Assembly: GCF_018294505.1 (NCBI RefSeq)
Contig: NC_057810.1
Location: 202,068,773 to 202,132,772, forward strand
Direction: 5' to 3'
DNA: 64,000 bases
From: Triticum aestivum
Lineage: Eukaryota; Streptophyta; Magnoliopsida; Poales; Poaceae
Below the pieces are notes generated by a model, which saw nothing but the letters and a program-made list of their open reading frames with translations, did no database searches and was not told where the DNA came from. Position numbers and translations under genes: made by a program. Within the stretch, counting starts at the first letter, position 1; every line of letters begins with the position of its first letter. Positions 21,175-32,001 of the stretch are shown in pieces.

Positions 21175-23913
21175 TGTAGCGACCAGACCTCAAACAGTCT
21201 GATCTCTGTGCATCAATGTCATCCCTGGATCGGTAATGCTGACACGCACAGTACTTGAAGGATTTATAACAGAGTAGCAATCACACACTTATTACGTCGA
21301 ATGTCTCAAAAGAGAACTTATTACAATAAATATGACTTAATGCCATCTAATAACGATAACAGCGGAAGGCTTGGAAGATAAGTGAGTCCATCAACTCCAA
21401 TGGCATCACTGAGTATAGGACCATGACCTAAGGCACCTTACTCGTCGTCTGAAAAGTCTGCAACATGAACGTTGCAGCCCAAAATCGGGTCAGCACATGG
21501 AATATGCTGGCAATGTAACACATAAAGAGTAATGAACAGAATAATGCTATCACTACATGCATATATGGCTGGTGGAAAGCTCTATGGTTACAGTTTTGCA
21601 TAAAGCCAATTTCTCCCTACAACAAAGGAATAAATTTTATTTAACTATCATGGTGGTTGTTAAACATTGAGAAGGTTCCTCCAACTCAATCCCAATTAAG
21701 CATCATCATTAAACCCAACAAATTAAATTAAGTAACATGATGAGATTCACATGATAATCCAAGTACTAGATACTCAAAACATCCATAACCGGGGACACGG
21801 CTAACCATGATTAGTTTGTAGAGTCTGCAGAGGTTTGCGCACTTTTCCCCACAAGACTCGATCTCCTCCGTTGGATTTCTCGCACTACAAGGTGTTTGAG
21901 TAACGGATGACCGAGACACAGTCTTTCAGAAGCATTAACTCTTTACTCTAGGTAGACAGTACCAACCTACATCCCCTACATCTGCTAGTCTACCACTGAA
22001 AGAGGTCACACAACATACTCAACTATGCTAGAGCCCATAGTAGCTTGCGGCTGCACACGGAAGTTTCTAGCATGAAATAATCTCATGATCCCTTTGATCC
22101 TGGTTGGCGGTCCATAAGAGAATCTCACGGTACCCCGGGATTTCAAAAAATTCAGGCAACACTGGGTTCCCCAGGTGCCTCAATCCACCCATATGTGAAT
22201 TAAAGTTGCCACCTTAAGTAAACCATTAATTATCAATCTCACATCTGTCATGGATACACTCACCCAATCCACGTCTACTAGCATAGCATAGCAATATAAG
22301 CAAACGTAGAAGTAACTCCCAAAGGTTTGATAAATAAAATAGGTGATAGGTACTACCTCATCTACTTCCCAAAACCCACATATTAATCAGATCCTAATCA
22401 TGCAATTGTTTTGAGGATTGATCTAATGCAATAAAACTGGGTAGTAAAGACGTATGATCAAAGTGTTACTTGCCTTGCTGATGATCCGTGAAACCTAGAG
22501 ACTTGTAGTAGCAAGCAGCGCACTCTGGGTACTCTATCACAAACAAACAAGCATACAATAAGCACTCATCTAATGCACGGGTAAAACTCAAATAAGAGAT
22601 CTAACCAGAAAGTTCAAATTAAGAACTTCAGTTTGCAAAAAAATCAAATCAAACAAAGCAACGAAAGTCAAACGGCGAAAGAAACAAGCTTCGTTTACTA
22701 ATCTGGACCTAAGTCAAATTTTACAATAGCAAACACTTGTTTGAGTTGGTTAAACGGAAAGAGGGTTTTGAGACGAAACTCTAGGCGCTTGAATCGCCTG
22801 ATTCCGATAAATGAGCAAAAAGTTAAACTAGAACGAAAATCGGATCAGAAATCGCAATTGAAAATAATAGCGGAAAATCTAAGAAAAAGAAAAACAGACA
22901 AACAGGCTAACGAACGAATGTTCGCTATCTGCGGCTAAACGATGAAAACGGTTTGTTAAAGCGAACGTACGGACGAACGTCCGCAAAATAAATAAACCGA
23001 AAAAACTAAACCGATCTATTAAAAAAACAGCTGTGGTTTTATATAAAAAACCGGGCGGTTTTCGAAAGAAAACTGGTGGTCGCGCGGATGGCTACCTCCG
23101 GCGGCGGCGGGTCTCCGGCGAGTCGGCGGTGGGCTCCGGCGGGTGGCGGCGGTCGGCGGACGGCGGCGGCGGCAGGTGGCGGCAGTCGGCGACGGCTGGG
23201 GACGGCGGCGGCGGCGAGGGGCGGTGGCGTCCACGGCGACGGGAACCAGCGGTGGTGGCAGCGGCACCCGGCGGCGGTGGCGCACGGATCGAGGCGGTGG
23301 CTAGGGTTAGGGTTGGCGAGGCGGGCTGGAGTGGGCTGGCGGCGGGGATTGGCGGCTTATAAGGCCGGGCGAAGAGGGAGTCTGGGTCGCCCACGGCGGC
23401 CCGAGTCGGTTCGTTTTTTTTTTTTTTTTAAATAATTCAGACGCGCAGAAAAAATATAAAATAAATACTCAACAGACTCCAAAAATCCTGAAATAAATTT
23501 TCCCCGTCCTCTAAAAATAAGCTAGACAAGATGAACATTTATTTGGGGCCTAAATGCAGTTTTGAAAAAAGCGCATTTTTTTCTAGTTCAAATAAAATAT
23601 TGATAAAACTCCAAATAAAATCTTGTTTGATTTTATTATCAAATCCTCAATATTTCTTTATTTTGGGAAAGTCATTTTATTCCCTCTCTTGTATTTTTAT
23701 AATTGAAATAATTGAAGATAAAATAATTAAAATCAAATGATCCTATTTTCAAAAGTTGAGAAAACTCAAATATGAAATAACGAAATCCCCAACTCTCTCC
23801 GTGGATCCTTGAGTTGCGTAGAATTTCTAGGATCAAGCCAAAATGCAATAAAATATGATATGCAATGATGATCTAATGTATAACATTCCAAATTAAAAAT
23901 TTGGGATGTTACA
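21175..23913 (-). repeat. 5' LTR of the Tekay element (2.7 kb)
   Basis: On the plus strand it begins TGTAGCGACCAGACC and ends GGGATGTTACA. On the minus strand it therefore reads TGTAACATCCC...TACA. The distal part is AT-rich. A GC-rich CGG-repeat block (23087-23410) lies downstream of a minus-strand TATAAG at 23356-23363. Open frames in the GC-rich block are composition artefacts. Confidence 0.85.
23356..23363 (-). promoter_or_regulatory. LTR TATA box
   Basis: CTTATAAG, a palindrome, is preceded on the minus strand by GGC and followed by the GC-rich leader. It is the best TATA candidate in this LTR. Confidence 0.45.
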
Positions 23914-25056
23914 TACAAACTTTGTATATCTGTCTGGGCAGTAGAAACGAAAACCCTTTGATCTGTGTGGATAGCCAATGAAGTGGCAACTCACTGTTTT
24001 GGGATCTAACTTTGCAATGTTTGGATTAAACATTTTGGCCTCAGCAGGGCACCCCCACACCCTGAAGTGTTGTAGGGAGGGCACTCTTCCTGTCCATAGC
24101 TTGTACGGTGTTTTGGGCACCGACTTGCTTGGTACTCTGTTGAGAATGTGAATGGCAGTTTTAAGCGCCTCCATCCATAATCCCAATGGCAAGGTGGAGT
24201 AACTCATCATGATGCGCACCATATCCATAAGTGTACGGTTGCGCCTTTCAGCTACTCCATTTTGTTGAGGCTCCCCCGGCTTTGAATACTGGGCTACTAT
24301 GCCAGTCTCCTGCAAGAACTTTGCAAAAGGTCCAGGGACTTGGCCATATGGAGTGTGCCGACCGTAGTAATCTCCCCCACGGTCGGACCTGACTATCTTT
24401 ATTCTTTTATTATGCTGATTTTCAACTTCAGCTTTGAATATTTTTAATTTATCCAACGCTTCAGATCTTTCTTTGATTGGATAAATATATCGATAGCGAG
24501 AGTAATCATCTGTGAATGTTATGAACGAGTCATATCCATCCACACTTTTCATCGAAAATGGTCCACAAATGTCAGTGTGAATGATTTCCAATGTGCATGT
24601 GCTATGGATTGCACCTTTTTTGATTTGTTTTATATACTTTCCTTTACTGCAATCTATGCATTGTTCTAAGTCTGGGAAATCTAATGGAGGAAGAATTTCA
24701 CTTTTGACTAATCTTTCTATTCTCCCCTTGGAAATATGGCCCAAGCGACAATGCCATAATTTCGATGAGTCGAATGTTCTCTTTCTTTTCTTTTGTTCTT
24801 TATTCGACGCGGAAACATGTTATTTCACATTGCATACATAACAAACTTTTTCACGAAGTGATAACAAATAAAGCTCATCGTGTAGTAAAGCATCACCCAC
24901 ATAAGCATTATTTAACCATATGGCACACTTGCCATGTCCAAAATAACATTCATAAGTATCTTTATCCAAACAAGAAACACTAATTAAGTTTCTATGACAT
25001 GATGGAACAAATAAAACATCTTTAAGTAGAAGATTGAATCCATCAGCTAACTCCAA
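23914..25056 (-). pseudogene. pol: Copia protease end and integrase, truncated by insertion
   Basis: The frame starts after a frameshift at about 25050 (MELADGFNLLLKDVLFVPSC), meets one stop near 24820, and is then open to the insertion point. It has the HHCC/pre-integrase motif ([15 protein letters not shown]...CIDCSKGK). The full catalytic triad follows: D in [10 protein letters not shown] in [11 protein letters not shown], and E in [11 protein letters not shown]. The next conserved block is [18 protein letters not shown]. The second D and the E are 45 residues apart, more than the usual ~35, because of a [11 protein letters not shown] insert. It would join the cDNA to the host chromosome. 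The core catalytic domain is intact in sequence, though severed from RT. Confidence 0.88.
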
Positions 25057-26135
25057 GGAGATGTCACTGACAGCTTCAACTTCTGCTTCAACTCGTTTGC
25101 CACTTCAATGCATCTTTCGCTTCTTTGCGTAGTCCGCGTCGAATGGAATCCCTGTAAAGAATTTGCAACATGAACAGTTGTTCCTGAGTCAATCCACCAA
25201 GTGGATTTTGAAAACTGTGTATACAAGGATTCATTTACAAAGGAAACTTTACTGTTACCTCTTTTTGCCATGACTGACTTCAGCCAAGCAGCACAGTCTT
25301 TCTTGTAATGCCCTTTTTGCTTGCAGTGGAGACAAGTGTCTTTGTCCACTAAGAAAGGTTGTTGCTGATGCTGATGCTGATGCTGATAGGGAGCTTTTTC
25401 ATGCTTTGAAGGAGAACTTTTGCTGTTTTGATTGTAATTCCTTTTCTTTTGATCCTTCACATAGTTGAGTGAACCACCATGTGAGGCTTTGAGTCTGTCC
25501 TTTTCTTGGACACACATTGCTATTGTCTTTTCAATGTCCCATGTTCCAGGTGACATATTGTAGTTTACAACAAAAGTTTCAAACTCCTTTGGCAGTGAAG
25601 CCATGACCAGGTGGACCAGGAGCTTTGGTTTGATCTCCAGATCCTCATCCATGGGTTTTAGCTTTGCTGCCATATTGCTCATTCTGAGGATGTGCTCTCT
25701 TATTCCATGACTACCACCTGTGTAGTGTTCTGTCACCAGTTGTTTTAACACCTAGGTGGCATATATCTTTGAAGAGCTAGTGAACTGGATGTTTATCTTT
25801 GTAAGCAACTCCTCTGCGGAAGTGCACTCTGCAATGGAGCCCACAATGGTGCTCTCAATTGTATTCTTTATAAATGTCATGCACTTTTTGTTTGCATTGA
25901 CCCACTTTTGATTTTCTATGATGTATGACATCTCCAAAGGAGCATAATCCCCCCTCTTTTTAGCCCACGCAACATCATCATCAGTGGCCTCTCTTACTGG
26001 CTCTATAGGTCTGACCGGCTATTGTTCATCCACAACCCAGTCCAGATCAGCACAAACAAATGCCAGTTCTACTTTCTTCCTCCACTCGGTGTGATTGTCA
26101 CCTCTGAGTGTTGGAACTTCTTTTAGGCAACTCAT
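25047..26135 (-). pseudogene. gag: Copia gag, zinc knuckle and protease active site
   Basis: The frame begins at ATG 26135 (MSCLKEVPTLRGDNHTEW) and contains the UBN2-type Copia gag core. A TAG near 26025 and a TAG at 25752-25754 interrupt it. Downstream it carries a CCHC knuckle (CLHCKQKGHYKKDC), a Gln/His run just before it, and the protease entry WWIDSGTTVHVAN with the catalytic D-S-G. It loses frame near 25050. A possible splice acceptor (TGTGATTTCAG) lies just upstream of the start on the minus strand, but I could not identify its donor. Confidence 0.85.
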
Positions 26136-27650
26136 CAAGTGAAAGCCTCCTGAAATCACAATTTAAGTGACATTAGTATAACAATCATATGCATTAATCT
26201 AACGTTGGTCAAATTAAACATACAATTGTCTATGCAATTAAATATATATTACCATTGGGTAAAATATTAGAAATAGATGCACCTTTAAATTTCAATAATA
26301 AAACATGATCATGTTATTAACAGCGTTGGTCATAAAAAATAACATAATCATATTCATTTTAATAATCACTTTAACATGATCTTAAAAACATAATTCTATC
26401 TAAACTTTTATTTTCTTTGTAAAAGAGCACTAATTATTTACGCAGCGAAAACACATGAAAAAAATCATGAACTTTTTACATTTCACAGAAACTTTTCTTT
26501 GACCGAATAAAAAATCATGAACTTTATTATTTTCTTTATAAAAAATTCATGAACATTTCTTTTCTGAAAATTTCCTATTTTCATTTTCAGAAATTTTTCC
26601 TGTTTACTTTTCTATTTTCTGAACAAAAATTTCGTTGGAAAAAATTGCATAGAAAAACTATCTGAAATTTTCCCAAAACTTGGACAGAAAATGGAAAGTA
26701 AAACATGCAGCTGGCCCGATGCGTGAAGCTGCTGGCCTTGGCCTAGCGCAGCCCAGCCGCGCGGCGGCGCCGCAGCTGCTGGGTTTGGTCCAACGCGCGT
26801 GGTTGCCCCCGCCACCGACGGCCCCCTTTTCTTTCGGCCTAGTGGCCCACTGTGGCGCTAGGGTTTGGATCTCGACCGTCCATCGCAATCCGACGGCCAG
26901 CCGTTGATTTCGCTGGATCAAAACCAGCTGCGATCGGCCTCCCGATCGAACCCTAGAGTCATTCAATCGCTCACGCGCCTCCCTCTGCCTCTTCTCGTGA
27001 CGGCGGAGCCAAGGAGCTATGCTCCGGCAGCTCGGCCCGGCCGCCGGCGGCAGCGTCGACTGCCACCGCTCGCACGCGCCTACTCCCCCTTCCCCTTTCT
27101 CTTTCCACTTTTCCCATCCGTGGAAGATCGAGAGGGAGACGCGGTTACGCCTCCTCTGCACCCCTCGGGCCGTGCTTCCTTTTTGTCGACATCTACGGCA
27201 ACGGCTCGGCGACCGGCAACGGCGCAGAAGGCCACCACGCCGCCCCGCGCGGCCTTTGCCTTTTTGTTTCAACTCTCTCCATCCACCACCTCCCCAGAGA
27301 GAAGAGAGAGGTAGCTGTCGCCCTGACGGCGACCTAGATGGACGGAGCGGCTACGCCCCTGCCAACCCCTTCGCCGGTCGCGCGGTCCCCTTGCGGTGAG
27401 CGCGCCGCCGTCGAATGGATCGGTGGTGGCGATCTTTGCCCCTGAAAAGGGGTGGAGTTCTTCTTCTCGATGCCTCGGCTTGCCGATGCGCATCGAGATC
27501 AAGAGGAACGGCGCGGCCTTGTGGTGGCGCTACTTTTTCCATTTCCGTGGAGGATTCGTTCTTTGCCCTGTCTAGGGTTCTTGGGGGGGGGGGGGGTATT
27601 TTTTTTTCTTTCTCTATTTATACTTTGCGCTGAAAATCATAGCCTAGCAT
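26136..27650 (-). other. Copia 5' leader
   Basis: This is the stretch between PBS and gag. It is AT-rich near gag and GC-rich from about 26700 to 27500, with several overlapping open frames on both strands that show no conserved domain. A run of 14 G lies at 27583-27596. I treat it as untranslated leader, possibly with an intron or a small insertion. Confidence 0.5.
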
Positions 27651-27663
27651 GGCTCTGATACCA
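27651..27663 (-). other. Primer-binding site, initiator-Met tRNA type
   Basis: GGCTCTGATACCA on the plus strand is the complement of TGGTATCAGAGCC, one base away from the LTR. Confidence 0.82.
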
Positions 27664-27664
27664 T

Positions 27665-28120
27665 TGATAGATCCTCTGGATCGGTGTAGGCTAGTGATTT
27701 CGATGAACCTACCTTCTGGCTGTCCAGACGAGCTCGATCCAACGCCGGCCATGGTGATGTGGTGACGGTGGCGATGTGGACAGAGAGATGGCGAGGCGGT
27801 GGTACTTCCCGTGAGCACCGCGCTAACCCTAGATCCTAGATCAGTAGGGCGTGTAGGTGGCGATGTGGACAGAGAGATGGCGAGGCGGTGGTACTTCCCG
27901 TGAGCACCGCGCTAACCCTAGATCCTAGATCAGTAGGGCGTGTAGGTGGGGTTTGTGGCGGCGATGAACTTCGTCAGTCGTGCCCCGGCCCCCATCTCTG
28001 TTAATATAGCACGGGTCACAGGGGCCCACCAACCATAACGGGTTGGGCGCCCCCGATCAGGGCGCATTGACCAAGGGCCTGGTAGGCCGTTGGGCCTGCA
28101 TAGAGGAGATCAACCTAACA
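27665..28120 (-). repeat. Copia 5' LTR (456 bp)
   Basis: Plus-strand ends are TGATAG and CTAACA, an imperfect terminal inverted repeat. A minus-strand TATATTAA lies near 28001. The LTR holds an 89-bp direct duplication. Confidence 0.72.
27767..27944. repeat. 89-bp tandem duplication inside the Copia LTR
   Basis: 27767-27855 and 27856-27944 are consecutive and appear identical. Each starts GGTGGCGATGTGGAC and ends AGTAGGGCGTGTA. Confidence 0.9.
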
Positions 28121-29060
28121 GCTACAACCAGCAGCCATGGATGCTACAACCAACAGTTGCCCGAGTTCACAAGCGATGCAAAGAGACGATCCTGGAGTGC
28201 TACAACCGGCGCCCTACAGTGCTGGAAGCCGCTTGCGGTGATGATACAACCACTGCACGGCGATGCTGCAATCGACAGCCGACGGGTGTCGATGCTTCAA
28301 CCGGACATGGAAAAAGCTTCAACTGACCTAGGAGAAGTTAGAAGTGGTGGCAGAAAAAGCTTCAACAGGCATGTCACGGAAAACCTTGAACCCCCATGGA
28401 AAAGCTTGAGCCATGAAACAAAGCTTCAACTGGTGCGGGAAAAACTTCAACCGGCCATGAGAAAGCTTCAACTGGCTTCAGGAAGGAAGCTTCACAAATG
28501 GTAAAAGTTGCAACTGGCGGTTGAAAAAAGCTTCAATAGCCGCGGTGAAAAAGGCTTCAACCAGTCGACCGTCGGCATATCTTTTTGCGGGAATGAGTCA
28601 AGCTTCACCCTTTTTGTGGCCAGACAAGTACTGGGGCGACGACGGAAGAAAAGCTACATCCGGCAGTAGAAAAGCTTCAAGGGGCGGTGCAATTTGCTGC
28701 CACCATTGACGGGAGCTACGAGGTGAGCTTTTTCATGGCTACTACAGTGCTACAAGCACGCGGCGAGGAGTGTTATGCCGGCGACGATGAGAGCTGCAGC
28801 GACCAGAAGAGCATCGTTGCAACCTTGGGGAGCGGAGGGAGGTGGCACGGCCATGGCGAGCAGCAGCCTTTGGGGCGGTGCCTTGCGAGCGGTCGGCGCT
28901 GCTGCTGACGGGAGCTGGAGAGGAGCCGATGGCCAGGAGGACGTCCAGGCGATGGGGGGCGACGAGGACGACGGCCTGCAGCGGCGTGGACGGCCGACGA
29001 GCTGGATGACGGCCGAAGGAAATCGGGGGCTGCTCAGATGAACATGCGCCACTGTTTTTT
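28121..29060. repeat. Array of degenerate GCTACAACC / AAGCTTCAAC motifs
   Basis: From 28121 to about 28690 the sequence is a run of short units with the core CTACAACC or CTTCAAC, irregularly spaced by about 20-45 bp, changing gradually from the first form to the second. A GC-rich stretch without the motif follows to about 29040. The open frame 28043-28504 comes from this repetition. The class of element is uncertain; such arrays are seen in grass DNA transposons. Confidence 0.5.
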
Positions 29061-29127
29061 TTAAACTAGAGGAGCAGTTAAGAAGGCATCCTATATACGG
29101 ATGATAAAGTGTGTATCATATGTATGC

Positions 29128-29160
29128 GGTGCGACCGGCCGAAATTTCGGCCGGCGCACC
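29128..29160. repeat. Near-perfect inverted repeat (hairpin)
   Basis: A perfect 20-bp palindrome (CCGGCCGAAATTTCGGCCGG, 29135-29154) is extended on both sides by GGTGCG/CGCACC with one bulged A. Confidence 0.85.
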
Positions 29161-29924
29161 GGCGCCTATTGCTCGCCAAAAAGAAAACACGATCAATCTC
29201 TTGTACATGAGCCACTTGCAGTAACAGTAGCATTGTCGAGTTCGGCCGCTCCACCGGAAACAACTTGCCTACGGATCTCTCTCCCCTGGGCGCACTCCCG
29301 ATCTTATCATGCGCAACCTTTGCAACCCTGAGGCCAGACAAATTGATCCGATGGCTGTCGCCCAATCATGCGCGTACCTCCTTTTTTTTTTGCGGGTACC
29401 TGTTCACTATAAGTGTCGAACCGGCCAGACAGATCGGTCTGTTAGGTCATAAACACGTACCACAGCAGTGCAAGCGTGCAAAAATACACATAGCAGTCGG
29501 ATCCAGTCGGCCATATCGCTCGCTATCTAGCATCGATCCGAGGGAAACACGAAGGTCGTGCAGCGACTCAATCGATATACTCTTGTGGTGTTTCGACGCT
29601 GTATCGTGTGTGCAGAAGACAGGCTGTTGATCCCAAGCTTCTAAGAGGATCGATTGAGTCGCTCATGGCCTCCGTGAGCACAACAATTGAAGAAAGGAGC
29701 AGGGCATTTCCAATGCGGTGCCGCGTCCGTGGACACGAATACGAAAGATGATTATCTAACGGCGTTCACCCACATTTCAAAAGTGAATTCAACGAACCAG
29801 ATGAATTTGATGCAAACCGAATGATTTCCACTTAAAACGGACACACTATCATGAAAAGTTCGACATGTTTGATTAAACAAAATCAGACATGGCATGTGGT
29901 TGGTTTTATCTCCCACGTCATACC

Positions 29925-30100
29925 CTTCGTCGAAGTTTGCCGGCTAGCCATGGACCTGGACATTTATGTCTCCTGCGTCCTACTCTTCGTCGGAGTCCAT
30001 CGCCTAGCCGTGGACAGGACGATTCCGTCTCCTGTGTCCTACTTTTCGTCGTAGTCTGTCGCTTGGTCATGGATGATCTGGCTTCGTGGTTGTTGCGCCC
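29925..30100. repeat. Three ~60-bp tandem units
   Basis: Units begin at 29925, 29985 and about 30044. They share CTTCGTCG.AGT at the start and a GCCTAGCC.TGGAC-like middle. The unit is 20 codons long, but stops occur in most frames. Confidence 0.7.
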
Positions 30101-30934
30101 AGGCGCGAACGACACGAAGCTATCGACGTTGGCAGCGTTCTAGTCCATGATTGCTTGCGTCATATGCGCGTCCACCTCCACCGCGAGCTAGCTGCTCAAA
30201 CAGGACGCCGCACTCCTTGTTCACAGTGGATGGTGCAGGTGTTGTACATGGACTCGTATAGCGCTCGTTGCTTATCCACAAAGGCCAGATTCTCCGCGAC
30301 CTCCTTGTTCGCCTGCTCGCCGGTGCTAATTGAGAACTTGCAGGCAGGGGCGGAGGCGCATAGCCAGTCGGGAGGCGAGCGTGCGGCAGCCCCCTCCTCC
30401 CCCCCCCCCCCCCCCCCCCCCCCACCCCACATCGGCCACCCCCAAAGATTTCTAGCGGGCACTATAGATTTTTAGGCAAAAAAACAAGATTTATTACTCA
30501 ATAACCAAGCTTACAGGAAAATATTCAGGTCATGTGGATGACCTAGCCAAGTATGGCGGCTTGATTAAAGAAAGTGAATGCCAACCTAAATTGTGAGCTT
30601 TGAAATGTATTGTCGTACATGAAATAAAAGAATGCTTCCAATCTCTAATCTCGTTGATAACCATTCCATGAGCTGCATATGATCCATCCTGGATATCCTT
30701 CACCACCGACTTGCAATCAGATGTGACATATAAATTTTAAATGCCAAGGCCAGAGCACTATAGTTGTAGTATTGGATTGTAACTTGTGATTAATTAGTAT
30801 TGTCGGTCATCATTAGCAGAGACAACTGCTGGGAAAAAGAAATAAAGCAAAGGAAAAAAAGCTTGTATGGTGTTTGATCATTAGATTTGTTGCGCTGCTA
30901 GCCAGTAAGCCATCGCTCAGTTCATGTTACCTAA

Positions 30935-31998
30935 GGGGGCCTTTGGTTCACAAGCGAGGTTGGCTTGACTGAGGATATCCTTAACCACCTGGTTGGGGAT
31001 GGTCAGTTTTTGTTGTTTGGTTGTGAAGGATTATATGAGATGGGTAACCATTTTTTATTGTTTGGTAGGAAGGATGAAAGGTGGCTATGGTCATTAGATT
31101 TTTTTTCTTATACTGTTCATCTAGAATGCAAAATTAAAACTGGTCGCTATGAATGAAATATTCTGCTATTTCTTATCAACGGCTCAATGTTACCAGTAGT
31201 GTTCATATGTTCAATCTGCAGAGAAAACTAGAGATGAAAAACTGTCACATACAGAGAGAGAGAACAGATAGGCAACCTATCGTTTCCCGCCACCGGAGAT
31301 CTTCTTGTTCCCCACCATGGAAGTCTTCTCGTGGTTCTCGTTCACTAGAACATCTCTGGTAACTCTCGTTCCCCACTACCGGGCCTCCTTGTTCCCCACC
31401 GCCACTGGAGCTCCCTGTTCCCTACCAGCCATGGTCACAACAATTCGCCAGGAGAGAGAGAGAGGGGGAGGGAGGCAAGGAGAGAGAGAGAGAGGGGTAT
31501 TGATGGATGGAGAAGCCATGGCCGAGCGCCAAGCAGTCCGTGCTGTGCACTTCCGCCGTTGTTGGGTGTGCGCCGCCGCCGATGTCGGTTACCATGCCGC
31601 AGGAAGGGCATCACCTGGAAAGGATGGGGCAGCCGCGGCTCGCCTCGTCCTAAGGAGCAGGGCCATGGCCAAGGGCCAAGAAGAGCGCGAGCGTGGGTGG
31701 TGGTACTCCAATGGCGGAGGCATCCGAGGGCACCGCCGACCGATTGCCATGGGCACACGACAGAGGACGCCCGTGGAGGAGGGGATAGACAAAAGAAAAA
31801 AATGTTTCGCGCAAGCGCGCGGTGGCTGCCCTCGTCCGCCAAAATCTCGCGACTAACGTCAACCGAGTTTTGGAAGAATATTCGCTGGTATCTGGCTATC
31901 CCCATCCTTCCTGGCTGGTAAACCAAACGAGTGGCATCCCCTTGAAAAATTGGCTATCCCTGTCCCTATGGTGGATAGCCTCTGAACCAAACGCCACC
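30935..31998. mobile_element. PIF/Harbinger-like DNA element without transposase (1064 bp)
   Basis: Terminal inverted repeats GGGGGCCTTTGGTTCA (30935-30950) and TGAACCAAACGCCACC (31983-31998) match at 14 of 16 positions. The 3-bp TSD TAA lies at 30932-30934 and 31999-32001. TIR wording and TSD fit the Tourist/Harbinger class. Sub-terminal GTTTGGT...GGAAGGAT repeats occur in both halves in opposite orientation. No transposase or DDE motif is visible. The GC-rich centre (31290-31850) has open frames on both strands but no known domain. Confidence 0.72.
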
Positions 31999-32001
31999 TA
32001 A

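Larger units (their letters stand above)
18906..23913 (-). mobile_element. Tekay/RIRE3-like Gypsy retrotransposon, 5' part
   Basis: From right to left: 2.7-kb LTR (23913-21175), initiator-Met PBS, an extra upstream ORF, gag, zinc knuckle and protease. The protease then stops at the 15.8-kb insertion and resumes at 3092-2970. The lineage call rests on the gag wording, the 2.7-kb LTR and the ORF upstream of gag. The right boundary is clear because intact Copia integrase begins at 23914. The left half of the element is outside the window. Confidence 0.85.
23914..28120 (-). mobile_element. Copia retrotransposon, 5' half
   Basis: From right to left: 456-bp LTR (28120-27665), PBS, 1.5-kb leader, gag with zinc knuckle, protease and integrase. 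The integrase is cut at 23914 by the Tekay LTR; RT, RNase H and the 3' LTR must lie beyond the window. The possible right TSD would start at 28121 (GCTAC). The gag and integrase wording differs from the BARE-like copies at 586-2969 and 54416-63040, so this is another family. Confidence 0.85.
29061..30934. other. Unassigned intergenic stretch
   Basis: No coding domain is recognised on either strand. It contains a strong inverted repeat (29128-29160), three ~60-bp tandem units (29925-30100) and a 25-C homopolymer (30399-30423). A CAGGGGCGGAGGC segment just before the homopolymer resembles DNA-transposon termini, but no partner end was found. Confidence 0.45.

Noticed and set aside
23019..23435. 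Long Pro/Arg- or Gly-rich open frames on both strands
   Set aside because: They overlap a CGG-repeat block inside an LTR, exist in several frames at once and show no domain; composition explains them.
26658..27542. Possible host gene with basic, Arg-rich product
   Set aside because: It lies between the PBS and gag of a Copia element and overlaps frames on the other strand, so it is leader sequence.
30399..30423. Run of 25 C (and 14 G at 27583-27596)
   Set aside because: Homopolymers of this kind vary by slippage and sequencing error; no function inferred.
31305..31926. Candidate captured gene in the PIF/Harbinger-like element
   Set aside because: Open frames exist on both strands with no recognisable domain, so no gene is called; kept only as a finding to test.
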